Assembly (NCBI GenBank): GCA_031280435.1
Contig: JAITGS010000142.1
Coordinates: forward strand, 1 to 34,147
From: Tannerellaceae bacterium
GTDB taxonomy: Bacteria > Bacteroidota > Bacteroidia > Bacteroidales > Tannerellaceae
Direction of reading: 5' to 3'
DNA: 34,147 nucleotides
Both the position numbers and the translations under genes were made by a program. Shown in pieces: positions 24,487 to 34,035 of the stretch (positions within the stretch are counted from its first letter, which is position 1; every line of letters begins with the position of its first letter). Below the pieces are notes generated by a model. The model searched no databases and was not told where the DNA came from. It saw nothing but the letters and a program-made list of their open reading frames with translations.

Positions 24487-25548
24487 ATGAATAATCGCCC
24501 CGATGATTGGGACGAGGACGACGAGGATGACGACCTCATTTCCCCCGATTTTTTCGAACATTTCAGATTCATTGCCGACAAAGGACAGTCGCAAATACGT
24601 GTCGACAAATTTCTGGCCGACAGAGTGCCGGCCGGGATTTCGCGCAATCGCATACAGCAGGCTGCCGATGCGGGTTGCATACTTGTTAACCAATCGGCCG
24701 TAAAAAGCAACTATCGCGTTAAGCCGCTCGACCTAGTGTCCGTCATGATGGACAGGCCGCGCCGGGAAACGGAAATACTGCCGGAAGATATTCCCCTCAA
24801 TATTATTTACGAAGACGACGACCTGCTGGTGATAAACAAACCGGCCGGAATGGTGGTGCATCCCGGCCACGGCAATTATACCGGCACTATGCTTAATGCC
24901 CTGGCCCGGCACCTGACAGATACGCCGGGGTACGACCCTTCGGATCCTCGCTTAGGATTGATTCACCGTATTGATAAAGACACTTCCGGCCTCTTGGTAG
25001 TAGCGAAAAAGGCGGAGGCTAAGACACATCTCAGCGCTCAGTTTTTCAACAAAACAAGCACGCGCACCTACGTCGCTCTCGTCTGGGGCATCATCTCCGA
25101 CGATGAGGGCCGCATTGAAGGCAACATAGGACGCGACCCGCGCGACCGCCTCCTCATGCGCGTATTTCCCGATGGCGAACAGGGCAAGACTGCCGCAACG
25201 CGCTACAAGGTTCTGGAGCGCCTCGGCTACGTAACGCTTGCCGAGTGTAGCCTCGAAACGGGCCGGACGCATCAAATCCGCGCTCACATGAAACATATTG
25301 GCCACATAATTTTTAATGATGAGCGATACGGCGGCAGCGAAATCCTCAGAGGCAACACCTTCACAAAGTATAAGCAATTCATCCGGAATTGCTTTGCCCT
25401 TTGCCCGCGACAGGCGCTGCATGCAAAAACACTCGGCTTCACTCACCCGGCAACCGGGCGTACCATGTTTTTTGATTCGGACTTGCCGGAGGATATGGGG
25501 CAGCTCGTGGAAAAGTGGCGGAAATATGTTCTGCATGGCGGAGAGTAA
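24487..25548 (+). CDS. RluD/RluA-family 23S rRNA pseudouridine synthase
   Basis: This 353-aa enzyme isomerises uridine to pseudouridine in RNA, most likely in 23S rRNA helix 69 as for RluD. After a very acidic start (DDWDEDDEDDD) comes an S4 RNA-binding domain (~38-85: IRVDKFLADRVPAGISRNRI, then AGCILVNQ). The catalytic domain follows: INKPAGMVVHPGHGN, the active-site Asp163 in LIHRIDKDTSGLL, and CSLETGRTHQIRAHM. Exact target position is inferred from the family. It converges with sprA; only 37 bp lie between the stops, with no evident terminator. Confidence 0.93.
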   Translation: MNNRPDDWDEDDEDDDLISPDFFEHFRFIADKGQSQIRVDKFLADRVPAGISRNRIQQAADAGCILVNQSAVKSNYRVKPLDLVSVMMDRPRRETEILPEDIPLNIIYEDDDLLVINKPAGMVVHPGHGNYTGTMLNALARHLTDTPGYDPSDPRLGLIHRIDKDTSGLLVVAKKAEAKTHLSAQFFNKTSTRTYVALVWGIISDDEGRIEGNIGRDPRDRLLMRVFPDGEQGKTAATRYKVLERLGYVTLAECSLETGRTHQIRAHMKHIGHIIFNDERYGGSEILRGNTFTKYKQFIRNCFALCPRQALHAKTLGFTHPATGRTMFFDSDLPEDMGQLVEKWRKYVLHGGE

Positions 25549-25585
25549 TTCGCACTTCCGCCGCCTTGCTTAGAGGCTAACAACA

Positions 25586-28500
25586 TCACTGCGTGAGCGA
25601 CAGTCGGATGCTCAGGCCATAGTCGGCGTTGGATGTTGGGAAGGAGGCGCTGGAGATTAGCGGAGTGTTGATTTGCAGGTTGTAGTAGGCCCGGAGGGTG
25701 ATCAGGCGGCTCATGCCGTAGTCGGCGGAGAATTGTACGCTCTTGGCAATATTGCCGCTGGTGGCCTGTGTGGAGGCGTCCTGAAGCTTTCGGATCAGGG
25801 ATTGTTGCATGGTGTAGGAGTAATCTAACCGCAGGGTCAGGTCGTTGCTGAAATCCTGGGCTGCTCTCATCTTCAGAACCTTGTTAAACTCGGTCATGGT
25901 GTATCCAAGTCCTACGGTTATTCTGTCGGAGAAGGCCTCTATGAGCTGGAATGAGGCGATGTTCAGGTTAAGCGTGCGCGTTTTATCGTATGAGAGGCGC
26001 AGGCTCATATTGTTTGTGAGTGTTCCGTCGGCGCCAATCAGCGGCGAGAAGGCTTCGTTGATGGCCACGGAGGATATGCTGTACGGCGAGGCGGGAGTTG
26101 GGTTGCCGCTCAGCGGATCTTGCACGAATCCGTGGTCGCTCCCGGCGGATACCCAGTTGAGCAGCGACGAGAAGGAACCGACGCTGTACGTGCTCTGGTA
26201 GCGATGATTGAGCGTAAAGCTCTTGAAGTGTTTTTTTATGATAGGGATACGGGTGAGGCCTGCGTATGTCATGAGCCAGCCCGGAATGATGGAGCTGATG
26301 CTCGGAAATGCAGTGAGCGCGGTTTTGTCGGCGCTCCGTCCGGAGTAGGCAGCGAGGAAGGCCGGTATGAGTACGTCGGTGGAGTTGTGATTGACGGAGC
26401 CGTTGGCGAGCGCGGGATTGTATGGCTGTCCGGCGAGCGACGAGTTGCGCAGGAATCCGGCGTTAGGATATTTGGTGGCGGCGTAGTTGCTCTCAAGCCG
26501 CTGTGCGATGATCTCGCGGTTACGCAGGAAGGTTTGGAAGGTCTTTGAGGCGTAGTTGTCGGTGGCCGATCCTGCTCCGGCGAAGGCGGTTCGCAGTGTT
26601 GATATGTTCATGGTGAAATTGCCGTCGCGCAGTTCGGGCATTCCGCTGTACATGTATTGTATGCTGGTTCGATGGGCTTCGTTACGCATGGCGGTGAGGT
26701 TGATTTTCAGTCCCGGCAGCGGTTCGAGGCTTGCGTTCATGGAGAGGTTGCGTGTGTTGTTGATGATGGCCGGAGTGATGTTGGCGGTATTCATGATGAG
26801 CCAGTCTTTGTTGGCCAGCTCGGCTATGTAGATGCGGTCGACGTTACCGAAGGCGAAGCCTATTCCCGGAGCAAGTCCGCTCGGCGATCGTCCCTGCCCG
26901 AATATTCCGCCGATTTCGGGTCTGTATCCCGGAATGTTCATACCGTCGACCGACTGATAGGAGAGGCTGAAGGTTTTCAGCATCATGCCGAAGAAGACTG
27001 CATGCTCGGCCGCTTTCTTGAACACGCTCTCCCCCTTGGGAGGCGCATAGGTGAGAGTGAGCCGGAGGGTCGCGGTATCGCGGTTTTCGATTCGGATGCG
27101 TGCGAAGTCAACAGCTTTGAATTTCACCCTGTAATTTCTCCCGGAGGCATCTTTTGCCCGCACCAATATGTCTTTGGATAGCATCCCGTGCTCTACCACA
27201 ACGCCGCTGTCCGGGCTTAGGGTGACAGTGCGTTCGAGCTTGGATTCGTTAGGTTTCTTTTGGGTGGTTGCGGTGATTGCTGCTCCCGAATATTTCTGGG
27301 TGATAGCGTTCAGGAACTTGAATTTGCTGTACAGGCCGGTAAACATGATGCCGGGCTGCACGCTGATCATCCGCTGGTTTTTGATAGTGTTGCCGATTTC
27401 TATACCGTCGTCCATGCGTGCGCCTCTGTCCCAATTGTAGGAAGAGATGTAAGATAGTTGCGTGTTTATCCAGTTGAGCGCCGGTATTTGTGTAACGGGC
27501 AAGGTGTAAGTCAGGTTGAATTCCTGGTTGTATCGCATGGGCTGCCCAAGTTCGGCAATGCTTTGCTGCACGGAGTCGCGCCAGAGCTGATAGGCGTCCG
27601 GATTAAGCTTTTTGTTGACCTGCACATGAGGCTCCTCAATGCGTGCATTAGTCCCGGAGTTGAAGATAGCCCGGAGGTTATTAGTGAAGTTCCAGGCCAG
27701 ATTGAAGGAGCGATCCCAAAGGAAGTTTTGGCTAAAGGATAAGAGATTCCGCTTCTCCGCGGCCGTTTGCCCCATGTTGTTCAGGTTGCGCATCTGTATT
27801 TCGTAGTAGTTGCGCATGAGGGAGGTCTGGAATCCTATACTTGCCGGGAGATAGTTAATGCTTAGCTGCTTGATGTATTGCGTTGAGCCGTTGCTCTTGG
27901 CCATCTTGGCGAAGGGTCGGAAGGGCGATACGTAGGGATTGTAATTGTAGGTGAAGTTGCCGCGATAGTCTTTGGTTGTTTCATATTCAACGTCGGGACG
28001 GAAGCGGTTGTTCTCGCTGAAAGCGTATCCGAGGCTAAAGTTCGCCGGATCATACGGCATAGGCGTTTTGCTTCGGATGTCGACCTTGACGTTGTTCACC
28101 GAAATACTTTTGACGATAGCTTTCTCGCGGGCAAAATTGAGGATAGAATCCTTCTCGGCCTGCGTCCGGACTTCCGCAAGGGCGTCTTCCAAGGAAATAT
28201 CCTGGTCGAGCGGATTATATTTCGGATCGATAATTTCTTTAGAGTAGGTATAGTATAGAGGGATGCTCACTTTAGCCTTTTCGGGGAAGAACCGGCCGAG
28301 CTCAAAGTTGGCGGCAACGCTGTATTGCATGTAGTCGTCGAGCCGTCGTTCGTTCACCGACTGTTCGAGGCCTCCGAATCCTGCCGTTTCTATGCGTCCT
28401 GCCAGGTTGATTGTCCCCAGGTCGGAAAGGGATATGCTCATATTGCCGTTGGCTGCCCATCCGCCTTCTTCATGGAAGTCGGTCAGGCGGAGCTCGTTTA

Positions 28501-31500
28501 TCCATACTTCGGCGCTGCGGGCATCGCGTGCATTGTTGCGAACGCCAACCATTATGACTTTCACTTCCGACAGAGTTGGGTTGCCCACCACGCTGATTTT
28601 GTTGCGCGCATGGTCGGGGTCGAAGTCTGTGTAGACAGTTTGGAACCCAACGCCGTTCATGCCCATGCGCTTGTCGCGGTTGCGCCGGGTCTTGAGGTCG
28701 GTGAGGACGGCAAGGCGGAAGTCTATCATATTCTCCAGCGGCCATACCGCTTCCTGGTCGGCCACAACATAAGTGTTATATGCATCATTGTGCGGAGTGA
28801 GGCGCAGCGGAACTTCGTATTCATAGTAATTGTTTTTGTAGTCCGACCCGAGGCGGACGAATACGGAGAGCTCGTCGTCGGACGGCTTGGTTGCAGCGTC
28901 GCCTATGAAAGATTCGGCATGGGTGAAGAGCTGCATGCGCTTGTATTGCCTCATGTCGTAGTACGAGCTTTTGTAAACGGCTCTGGCGTCTTGCGAGCCG
29001 AGGTTGGTGACTTTGAGCGAGAGCGACTGCTCGTTTTGCTGTACGAGCTGCGGCTGTCCGGGGTCTACCATTCGTGTCACTCCCGGAGGCAGTACGTAGT
29101 TGACCGGCTTGCGGTTATTGTTCTCCTCTATGTTCACCGAGGATACGTCGAGCGTAGCCGAAGGCGACGGGGCAGCCGACGGATTGGAGAGGTCTTGCGT
29201 ATAGGTTCGCCATTCGCTTCTGACAAGCTCGAAGGAGCCGAAGCGCAGTATGGTCGTATCGCTAAAGCCTGTCATATACATTCGCATGAAGCGGATGGTC
29301 TTGAAGTCGCGTATGTTGCCGACGGCCTTGGTGAACTGCTTAACGGGAACTTTAAACTGATACCATGTAACGCTTTCCGAGTTGCCGTTTTCCAGCTTCA
29401 CAGTCGCTTCGTGCGAGCCGACGATGTAATTGTAGCCCACTTGCATGTCTTCGGGGCGAAGGGAGATGCGGTATTGGAAGTATCGTTCGTTTTCGTTCAT
29501 GGTATTGTCCTGGTTGAGGTCTTCCACGTCGGGGGTGATGCGCGCGGCCATGTTGTAGGTTTGTCCTTCGGAGGCTGCGCTGTTGCCTTCGGTGCCGTTG
29601 TAGTACTTATATCGTTCGAGTATGCCCACTTCGTCGCGGTCGAGATCGGCTCCCCGGTAATGCCGGAAGTTGTCGCCTGCCGGATCGTCGTAGAACCGTT
29701 GCAGCACGTCGGGCGAGAGCTTTGCCTGAAGCTTTACGAGATAGTCGCGGTAGGCAGGATATTCAGCCTCTTCGGCGGAGGACAGTCCGTTGAATCCCAC
29801 GTCTTGCACGCGGCGGGCTCCGGAAGCGTTGTCGAAAGCGTAAACGGTGCTTTGCTGGCGGGGAATTTTACCCCATACGGTGAAGTCGACTTTGGTGGTA
29901 TCGCCGTCGATAGGCAGACCGTTCTCGAAGAACTTCTTTTCGTCCTTCAGTATATCTTCCGAGACTTCGCCGAGATTGAAATACAGATCCCCGCCCTTGG
30001 AGTCGGGCTTATATATATAAGGATTAAGCATCCAGAACTCGATGTACTCAATGTTGTTTTTCTCAAAATCGCTCTGGTCTATTCTGCGCATCATGCCGCC
30101 CCAGCGTTTTTCGGGCTCGGAAAGGGTGCCGTCGAAGCTGATGCCGTCGGCGTCGAGATTGTAGGGCCCGCGCGTGTTGGGATAGAAGGCAACGTTGAGA
30201 GTTTGCAGCATGTTGGCCTCGTTCATGGTAAGGTTACGCTTGGGGAACAGCTCCTCAACACGAACGGCTCTGATGTAGTGATTAGACAACTGCTCCTTGT
30301 CGCGCTTTATGTGCGAAGGCACCTGCGTGGAGTTAGGGCGGGTGAACAGTCCGTCGATGTAGTACCATGCCATGAGCGCCCTATTCATGCCGTACTCTAT
30401 GCTGTTGGTCATTGAGGCTTCGGGGAATCTGCGGTCGGCGCCGTCTTCGAATGGCGTGGCGGAGAGGTTCCAGGGATAAGGGTCGCGGAGGTCGAAGCCG
30501 CTTTGGGTTGTTTCAAAGTCGTCGAGGTATGTGTATTTCCCCGTATACTTATTCTCGTAGTGCCCGGCAATGAGGTGCGCAAACTCGGCATTGAGCGAGA
30601 TTTGGCTGGGAGCAGTGAGCGACAGCAGCGGAATCTTGTCGAGCACATTCGTTAGCCATTGGCTCTCGGTCTTGAAAGAGGTGTTTAATCCCCATAGGGT
30701 ATTGCGAACCGATTCGTTGTTGAAAGAGGTTTTGACCGTCACGGGCATCTCCGACAGATGCATAATTGTTCCTCCAAGGCTAAAGTCTTTGCTGAACTGA
30801 TAAGCCATATCGAGCCCCATCATTGTTTTCCGCTGCTGCCCGTACTGGCTTTGGCTTTCGAGCTCGACGTTGATGGGAGTGCCGCTGGCAAGAACTCCTT
30901 CGTTGATAACGTTAACGATGCCGGATGTATAGTCGACTATGTAATCAACATTCTCCACAAGGACTTGCCCGCCGGCTGTCACCCTTACCGAACCTCTGGC
31001 AACGTTGCCCGACCCAATCCGTATCTCCGATTTGGAGGATGAGGCCTTAAATTCTCCGCGCAGTATGAACTTGTTCTTCTCGGCAATCTGTGCGGCTATG
31101 TTTAGCGTTGAATCATACAGCTCCTGAAAAACGTATTTGTCGGCTATGGCCGGATCGCCAATCTGCTTGCGCAGATGTGAGCCGAAGGGCTCAACAACGG
31201 GAAAGAATACCTGCCCGAACTGCGGCTGTATGGTGATGTTTTCAACGAAGTCGAAAAAGCCGTCGGGATAAGGCTCATTGCGCTGGTCGAGGCGGTCGAG
31301 GTTCATCACCTTCAGCAGAATCCGGTCTTTTATGTCGCCCTCGGATATATAATTAAGGTAGGTGCCGGTTGTGTCGTTCTGATAGAGAACATCGAGGCGG
31401 AAGCGTTCTTTATCCACACCATAGGCCTCGGGAAGCCAGTACACGTTTTTCATCATCAAATCCCAAAACATCATGCCGGGCGACATCGACGTGCCTTTGA

Positions 31501-32992
31501 GCAGCTTCACGTACAGGCCGGCCGAAGCTGCATCGGCATTATCGGTTGAAAATTCGCCCACCTTGTAGGCCGTGCCGTTGTACTGGAAATCATAGGCCAC
31601 GGCCAGCACTTCATCGGGCTGCAGAACTATATTGAGCGATATGTAGCCGAGCTGACGGTTCACGGTATAATCCGTTTCGGGCAACAGCCGGGCGTTCTCA
31701 ATCTTCTCGTAATCCCTGGCACCCGACATGATGCTGCCCAGAACCTGGTTGGCGCGGCTGCTTTCTCTGGCATCGGCAAGCTCGTTGACGAGCCGATTGT
31801 AGAGGTTGTTAGCATCGTTGTGAGGAATATCGAGCGAGCCTTGCGGACGCACCTCCGCTGTGTTGCCTATGGCGCTGTGCTCTCCCAGATCCGTAAAAGC
31901 AATGATGTTACGCGCCTGCGAGAAGTTGCTGCGCTTGTTCGTTATCCATACCTCCACGCGATTGATGCTGACAGAAGAGCGTATGAAGGGCAGCTTTTCC
32001 AGCGCATAGTCGTAATTGTCGCGGAAATAATGCGAGAGGAAGAAGTGGCGATTCTCGTCGTATTTGTCTATGCTAATCTCAAAGGGCTTGGTTTGCGCTC
32101 CGCCTTTCGACTTCACGCTCTGCGACTGCGATTCCTGTTGCGCCAGCAATGCATATATCCTGAACTTCCCAAACTGGAGATCGGCCTTGGCGCCGAACAA
32201 TGCCGCGCCGCCGCGGATGAGCGAATTGTTGGTGCGCATGCTGACGTTGCCGGCTTCAATCGACTTTATAATCTCATCCTCCTCGCCCCCGTAGGCCAAA
32301 CGAAGCTGACGGGTATCGAAGTCGAACTGCGTCTCGGTATTATAGTTCATAGTATAGCGCAGCTTTGTGCCAACGCTGGCCTGCACGTTGAACTGCAAGT
32401 CCTGGTCGAACTGGAAGTAAGTGCGGCTGCGGGCTCTTTCGGGCAGCGACGGGTTCTCGGTGCTGTTGCGCTTGAGGCCAAGCTTCAGGTCGGCCGATCC
32501 TTGCGGGCGAAGCCTCACTCCGCCCTTGCCGAAGATGCGCTCGGCAAAGCTGCCGTAGTCAAACTGCATGTCGGTAATGCTAAACTCCTTGCCCGTTTCG
32601 GCCAGGAAAGCCTCCTCGTTTTTCTTGCGGAAATAAGTGCGGAGCGACTGTTGCATGTCGTACTTGCGATACTCGTCGGGAGTGAGCATCAAGGGCGTCC
32701 CTATGTCTAAGTCGCCAATGCGGGTGCGGAAAATATAATTGCCCGAATTAATGTCGTACTCCACCGTGGTTTTCACATCCTCCGGCGTTTTCAGATCGGG
32801 CGGCTGAGTTTTTACAAGGTCGAGATATTCATCGGGAGCGATCTTCTTTGTAGGATAGGCAGAGACAGTATCCGTTGCAGGCAGCGGCGGCCTTTCCTCC
32901 GTTCGCGGCGCATAGCCTGCATTGACGGTACAAACAAAAACCGTTAGCAGGGCGCATGCAAGAACGAAAGGATACAGGCTGCCTTGTTTCAT
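25586..32992 (-). CDS. sprA: SprA/Sov, type IX secretion outer-membrane translocon
   Basis: At 2468 aa this is the size of SprA (Sov in Porphyromonas), the huge barrel that carries cargo of the type IX secretion system across the outer membrane. A signal peptide ends near VNA (residue 25). Recognisable stretches are an early FRTRIGDLDIGTPLMLTPDE, an RLRPQGSADLKLGLKRN region, and repeated SprA-type blocks with DVEDLNQDNTMNENERYFQY and NEAFSPLIGADGTLTNNMSL. The C-terminal half is rich in amphipathic strands and ends DYGLSIRLSLTQ, a barrel-like terminus. The start directly abuts the ruvA stop. Other T9SS genes (gld/por) are not in the window. One uninterrupted frame over 7.4 kb argues for an active gene. 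Confidence 0.95.
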   Translation of the reverse strand: MKQGSLYPFVLACALLTVFVCTVNAGYAPRTEERPPLPATDTVSAYPTKKIAPDEYLDLVKTQPPDLKTPEDVKTTVEYDINSGNYIFRTRIGDLDIGTPLMLTPDEYRKYDMQQSLRTYFRKKNEEAFLAETGKEFSITDMQFDYGSFAERIFGKGGVRLRPQGSADLKLGLKRNSTENPSLPERARSRTYFQFDQDLQFNVQASVGTKLRYTMNYNTETQFDFDTRQLRLAYGGEEDEIIKSIEAGNVSMRTNNSLIRGGAALFGAKADLQFGKFRIYALLAQQESQSQSVKSKGGAQTKPFEISIDKYDENRHFFLSHYFRDNYDYALEKLPFIRSSVSINRVEVWITNKRSNFSQARNIIAFTDLGEHSAIGNTAEVRPQGSLDIPHNDANNLYNRLVNELADARESSRANQVLGSIMSGARDYEKIENARLLPETDYTVNRQLGYISLNIVLQPDEVLAVAYDFQYNGTAYKVGEFSTDNADAASAGLYVKLLKGTSMSPGMMFWDLMMKNVYWLPEAYGVDKERFRLDVLYQNDTTGTYLNYISEGDIKDRILLKVMNLDRLDQRNEPYPDGFFDFVENITIQPQFGQVFFPVVEPFGSHLRKQIGDPAIADKYVFQELYDSTLNIAAQIAEKNKFILRGEFKASSSKSEIRIGSGNVARGSVRVTAGGQVLVENVDYIVDYTSGIVNVINEGVLASGTPINVELESQSQYGQQRKTMMGLDMAYQFSKDFSLGGTIMHLSEMPVTVKTSFNNESVRNTLWGLNTSFKTESQWLTNVLDKIPLLSLTAPSQISLNAEFAHLIAGHYENKYTGKYTYLDDFETTQSGFDLRDPYPWNLSATPFEDGADRRFPEASMTNSIEYGMNRALMAWYYIDGLFTRPNSTQVPSHIKRDKEQLSNHYIRAVRVEELFPKRNLTMNEANMLQTLNVAFYPNTRGPYNLDADGISFDGTLSEPEKRWGGMMRRIDQSDFEKNNIEYIEFWMLNPYIYKPDSKGGDLYFNLGEVSEDILKDEKKFFENGLPIDGDTTKVDFTVWGKIPRQQSTVYAFDNASGARRVQDVGFNGLSSAEEAEYPAYRDYLVKLQAKLSPDVLQRFYDDPAGDNFRHYRGADLDRDEVGILERYKYYNGTEGNSAASEGQTYNMAARITPDVEDLNQDNTMNENERYFQYRISLRPEDMQVGYNYIVGSHEATVKLENGNSESVTWYQFKVPVKQFTKAVGNIRDFKTIRFMRMYMTGFSDTTILRFGSFELVRSEWRTYTQDLSNPSAAPSPSATLDVSSVNIEENNNRKPVNYVLPPGVTRMVDPGQPQLVQQNEQSLSLKVTNLGSQDARAVYKSSYYDMRQYKRMQLFTHAESFIGDAATKPSDDELSVFVRLGSDYKNNYYEYEVPLRLTPHNDAYNTYVVADQEAVWPLENMIDFRLAVLTDLKTRRNRDKRMGMNGVGFQTVYTDFDPDHARNKISVVGNPTLSEVKVIMVGVRNNARDARSAEVWINELRLTDFHEEGGWAANGNMSISLSDLGTINLAGRIETAGFGGLEQSVNERRLDDYMQYSVAANFELGRFFPEKAKVSIPLYYTYSKEIIDPKYNPLDQDISLEDALAEVRTQAEKDSILNFAREKAIVKSISVNNVKVDIRSKTPMPYDPANFSLGYAFSENNRFRPDVEYETTKDYRGNFTYNYNPYVSPFRPFAKMAKSNGSTQYIKQLSINYLPASIGFQTSLMRNYYEIQMRNLNNMGQTAAEKRNLLSFSQNFLWDRSFNLAWNFTNNLRAIFNSGTNARIEEPHVQVNKKLNPDAYQLWRDSVQQSIAELGQPMRYNQEFNLTYTLPVTQIPALNWINTQLSYISSYNWDRGARMDDGIEIGNTIKNQRMISVQPGIMFTGLYSKFKFLNAITQKYSGAAITATTQKKPNESKLERTVTLSPDSGVVVEHGMLSKDILVRAKDASGRNYRVKFKAVDFARIRIENRDTATLRLTLTYAPPKGESVFKKAAEHAVFFGMMLKTFSLSYQSVDGMNIPGYRPEIGGIFGQGRSPSGLAPGIGFAFGNVDRIYIAELANKDWLIMNTANITPAIINNTRNLSMNASLEPLPGLKINLTAMRNEAHRTSIQYMYSGMPELRDGNFTMNISTLRTAFAGAGSATDNYASKTFQTFLRNREIIAQRLESNYAATKYPNAGFLRNSSLAGQPYNPALANGSVNHNSTDVLIPAFLAAYSGRSADKTALTAFPSISSIIPGWLMTYAGLTRIPIIKKHFKSFTLNHRYQSTYSVGSFSSLLNWVSAGSDHGFVQDPLSGNPTPASPYSISSVAINEAFSPLIGADGTLTNNMSLRLSYDKTRTLNLNIASFQLIEAFSDRITVGLGYTMTEFNKVLKMRAAQDFSNDLTLRLDYSYTMQQSLIRKLQDASTQATSGNIAKSVQFSADYGMSRLITLRAYYNLQINTPLISSASFPTSNADYGLSIRLSLTQ

Positions 32993-33580
32993 TCAAAGTA
33001 TCTTAAGAGCAGTTTTGATAACTCCCTCGACAGGCAGTTCGGGGGTAGCTTTCAGGATTGCCGTCACGGCCTTCTGCGAGGCAGCCTTCTGGAATCCGAG
33101 CATCACCAGCGCCGCAACAGCCTCCTCGCCAACCTGCCCGTTGGCCGCCGGACTTGCTCCTGCCGCCGATGCAGCGTCTATGGGTCTGACCTTGTTTTTC
33201 AAATCAACAAGAATGCGCTGAGCCGTTTTGAGGCCTATGCCCTTCACAGCCTTCAGCGCCCGCTCGTTGGCCGACGAAATTATCTGCGCAAGCTCCGCCG
33301 GAGGATAGGACGAGAGAATCATCCGCGCCGTATTAGCGCCTACGCCCGACACCGTGGTCAGCATCAGGAAAAGCTCACGCTCGTCCGCCGAAGCAAATCC
33401 GTAAAGCAAATGAGCATCATCGCGTATGATTTCCTGAACAAAAACCTTGCCCGACTGCTTGCCGCGGTATGCGCCATAAGTATGCAGGGATATATGCAGC
33501 TCGTAGCCAACCCCGGCACATTCTATAATCATCCGTGCGGGAGCCAGCTCTACAATCTCGCCTTTTAAGTATTCGATCAT
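32993..33580 (-). CDS. ruvA: Holliday junction branch migration protein RuvA
   Basis: RuvA binds four-way DNA junctions and loads the RuvB motor during recombination and repair. The 195-aa product has the N-terminal OB fold (MIEYLKGEIVELAPARMIIE and GVGYELHISLHTY), two helix-hairpin-helix motifs (LTTVSGVGANTARMIL, then LKAVKGIGLKTAQRIL), and after an Ala-rich flexible linker the RuvB-binding domain III (EEAVAALVMLGFQKAASQKA). Its stop is directly next to the sprA ATG, a pairing common in Bacteroidetes. No strong promoter is seen upstream. Confidence 0.96.
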   Translation of the reverse strand: MIEYLKGEIVELAPARMIIECAGVGYELHISLHTYGAYRGKQSGKVFVQEIIRDDAHLLYGFASADERELFLMLTTVSGVGANTARMILSSYPPAELAQIISSANERALKAVKGIGLKTAQRILVDLKNKVRPIDAASAAGASPAANGQVGEEAVAALVMLGFQKAASQKAVTAILKATPELPVEGVIKTALKIL

Positions 33581-33726
33581 ATATGTCGTTAAAATTTGTA
33601 TCTAATAACGCGAACTATAAGCCCTTTATTGTTTGGCAAAGAGAATTGATTGCTGTCCGGAAAATAAATCCGGCGAAGAAACAAGGGCTGTCTTTTACTA
33701 TTCCGACAGGCTTTCTTTACAACCCC

Positions 33727-34035
33727 CTTTGGGGGATGGGCAAACCGATTTCGGTTGGAGCTTTCCACCTTGGGGGATCCGCCAGCCGATTTCGGTTGAA
33801 GCTTTCCACCTTGGGGGATCCGTCAGCCGATTTCGGTTGAAGCTTTCCCCATTGGGGGATCCGCCAGACGATTTCGGTTGAAGCTTTCCCCATTGGGGGA
33901 TGGGCAAACCGATTTCGGTTGGAACTTTCCCCTTTGGGGGATCCGCCAACCGATTTCGGTTGGAGCTTTCCCCTTTGGGGGATCCGTCAACCGAAATCGG
34001 TTGGAGTTTTCCACTTTGGGGGATCCGCCAACCGG
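33727..34035. repeat. Tandem array 5: seven and a half 41-bp units
   Basis: Units start at 33727, 33768, 33809, 33850, 33891, 33932, 33973 and a partial at 34014, all exactly 41 bp. The best units have a perfect 8-bp dyad, CCAACCGA and TCGGTTGG, around two bases (33948-33965 region), preceded by TTGGGGGATCCG. In the unit at 33973 the two centre bases read AA where the others read TT, giving CCGAAATCGG in place of CCGATTTCGG. It lies upstream of the ruvA promoter side. Confidence 0.95.

Noticed and set aside
25549-25585. Terminator sought between the convergent RluD-type gene and sprA
   Set aside because: No hairpin with a T-run is visible in this 37-bp gap.
28325-30415. 696-codon open frame antisense to sprA
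   Set aside because: It lies wholly inside sprA, encodes no recognisable domain, and fits the codon bias of the opposite strand.
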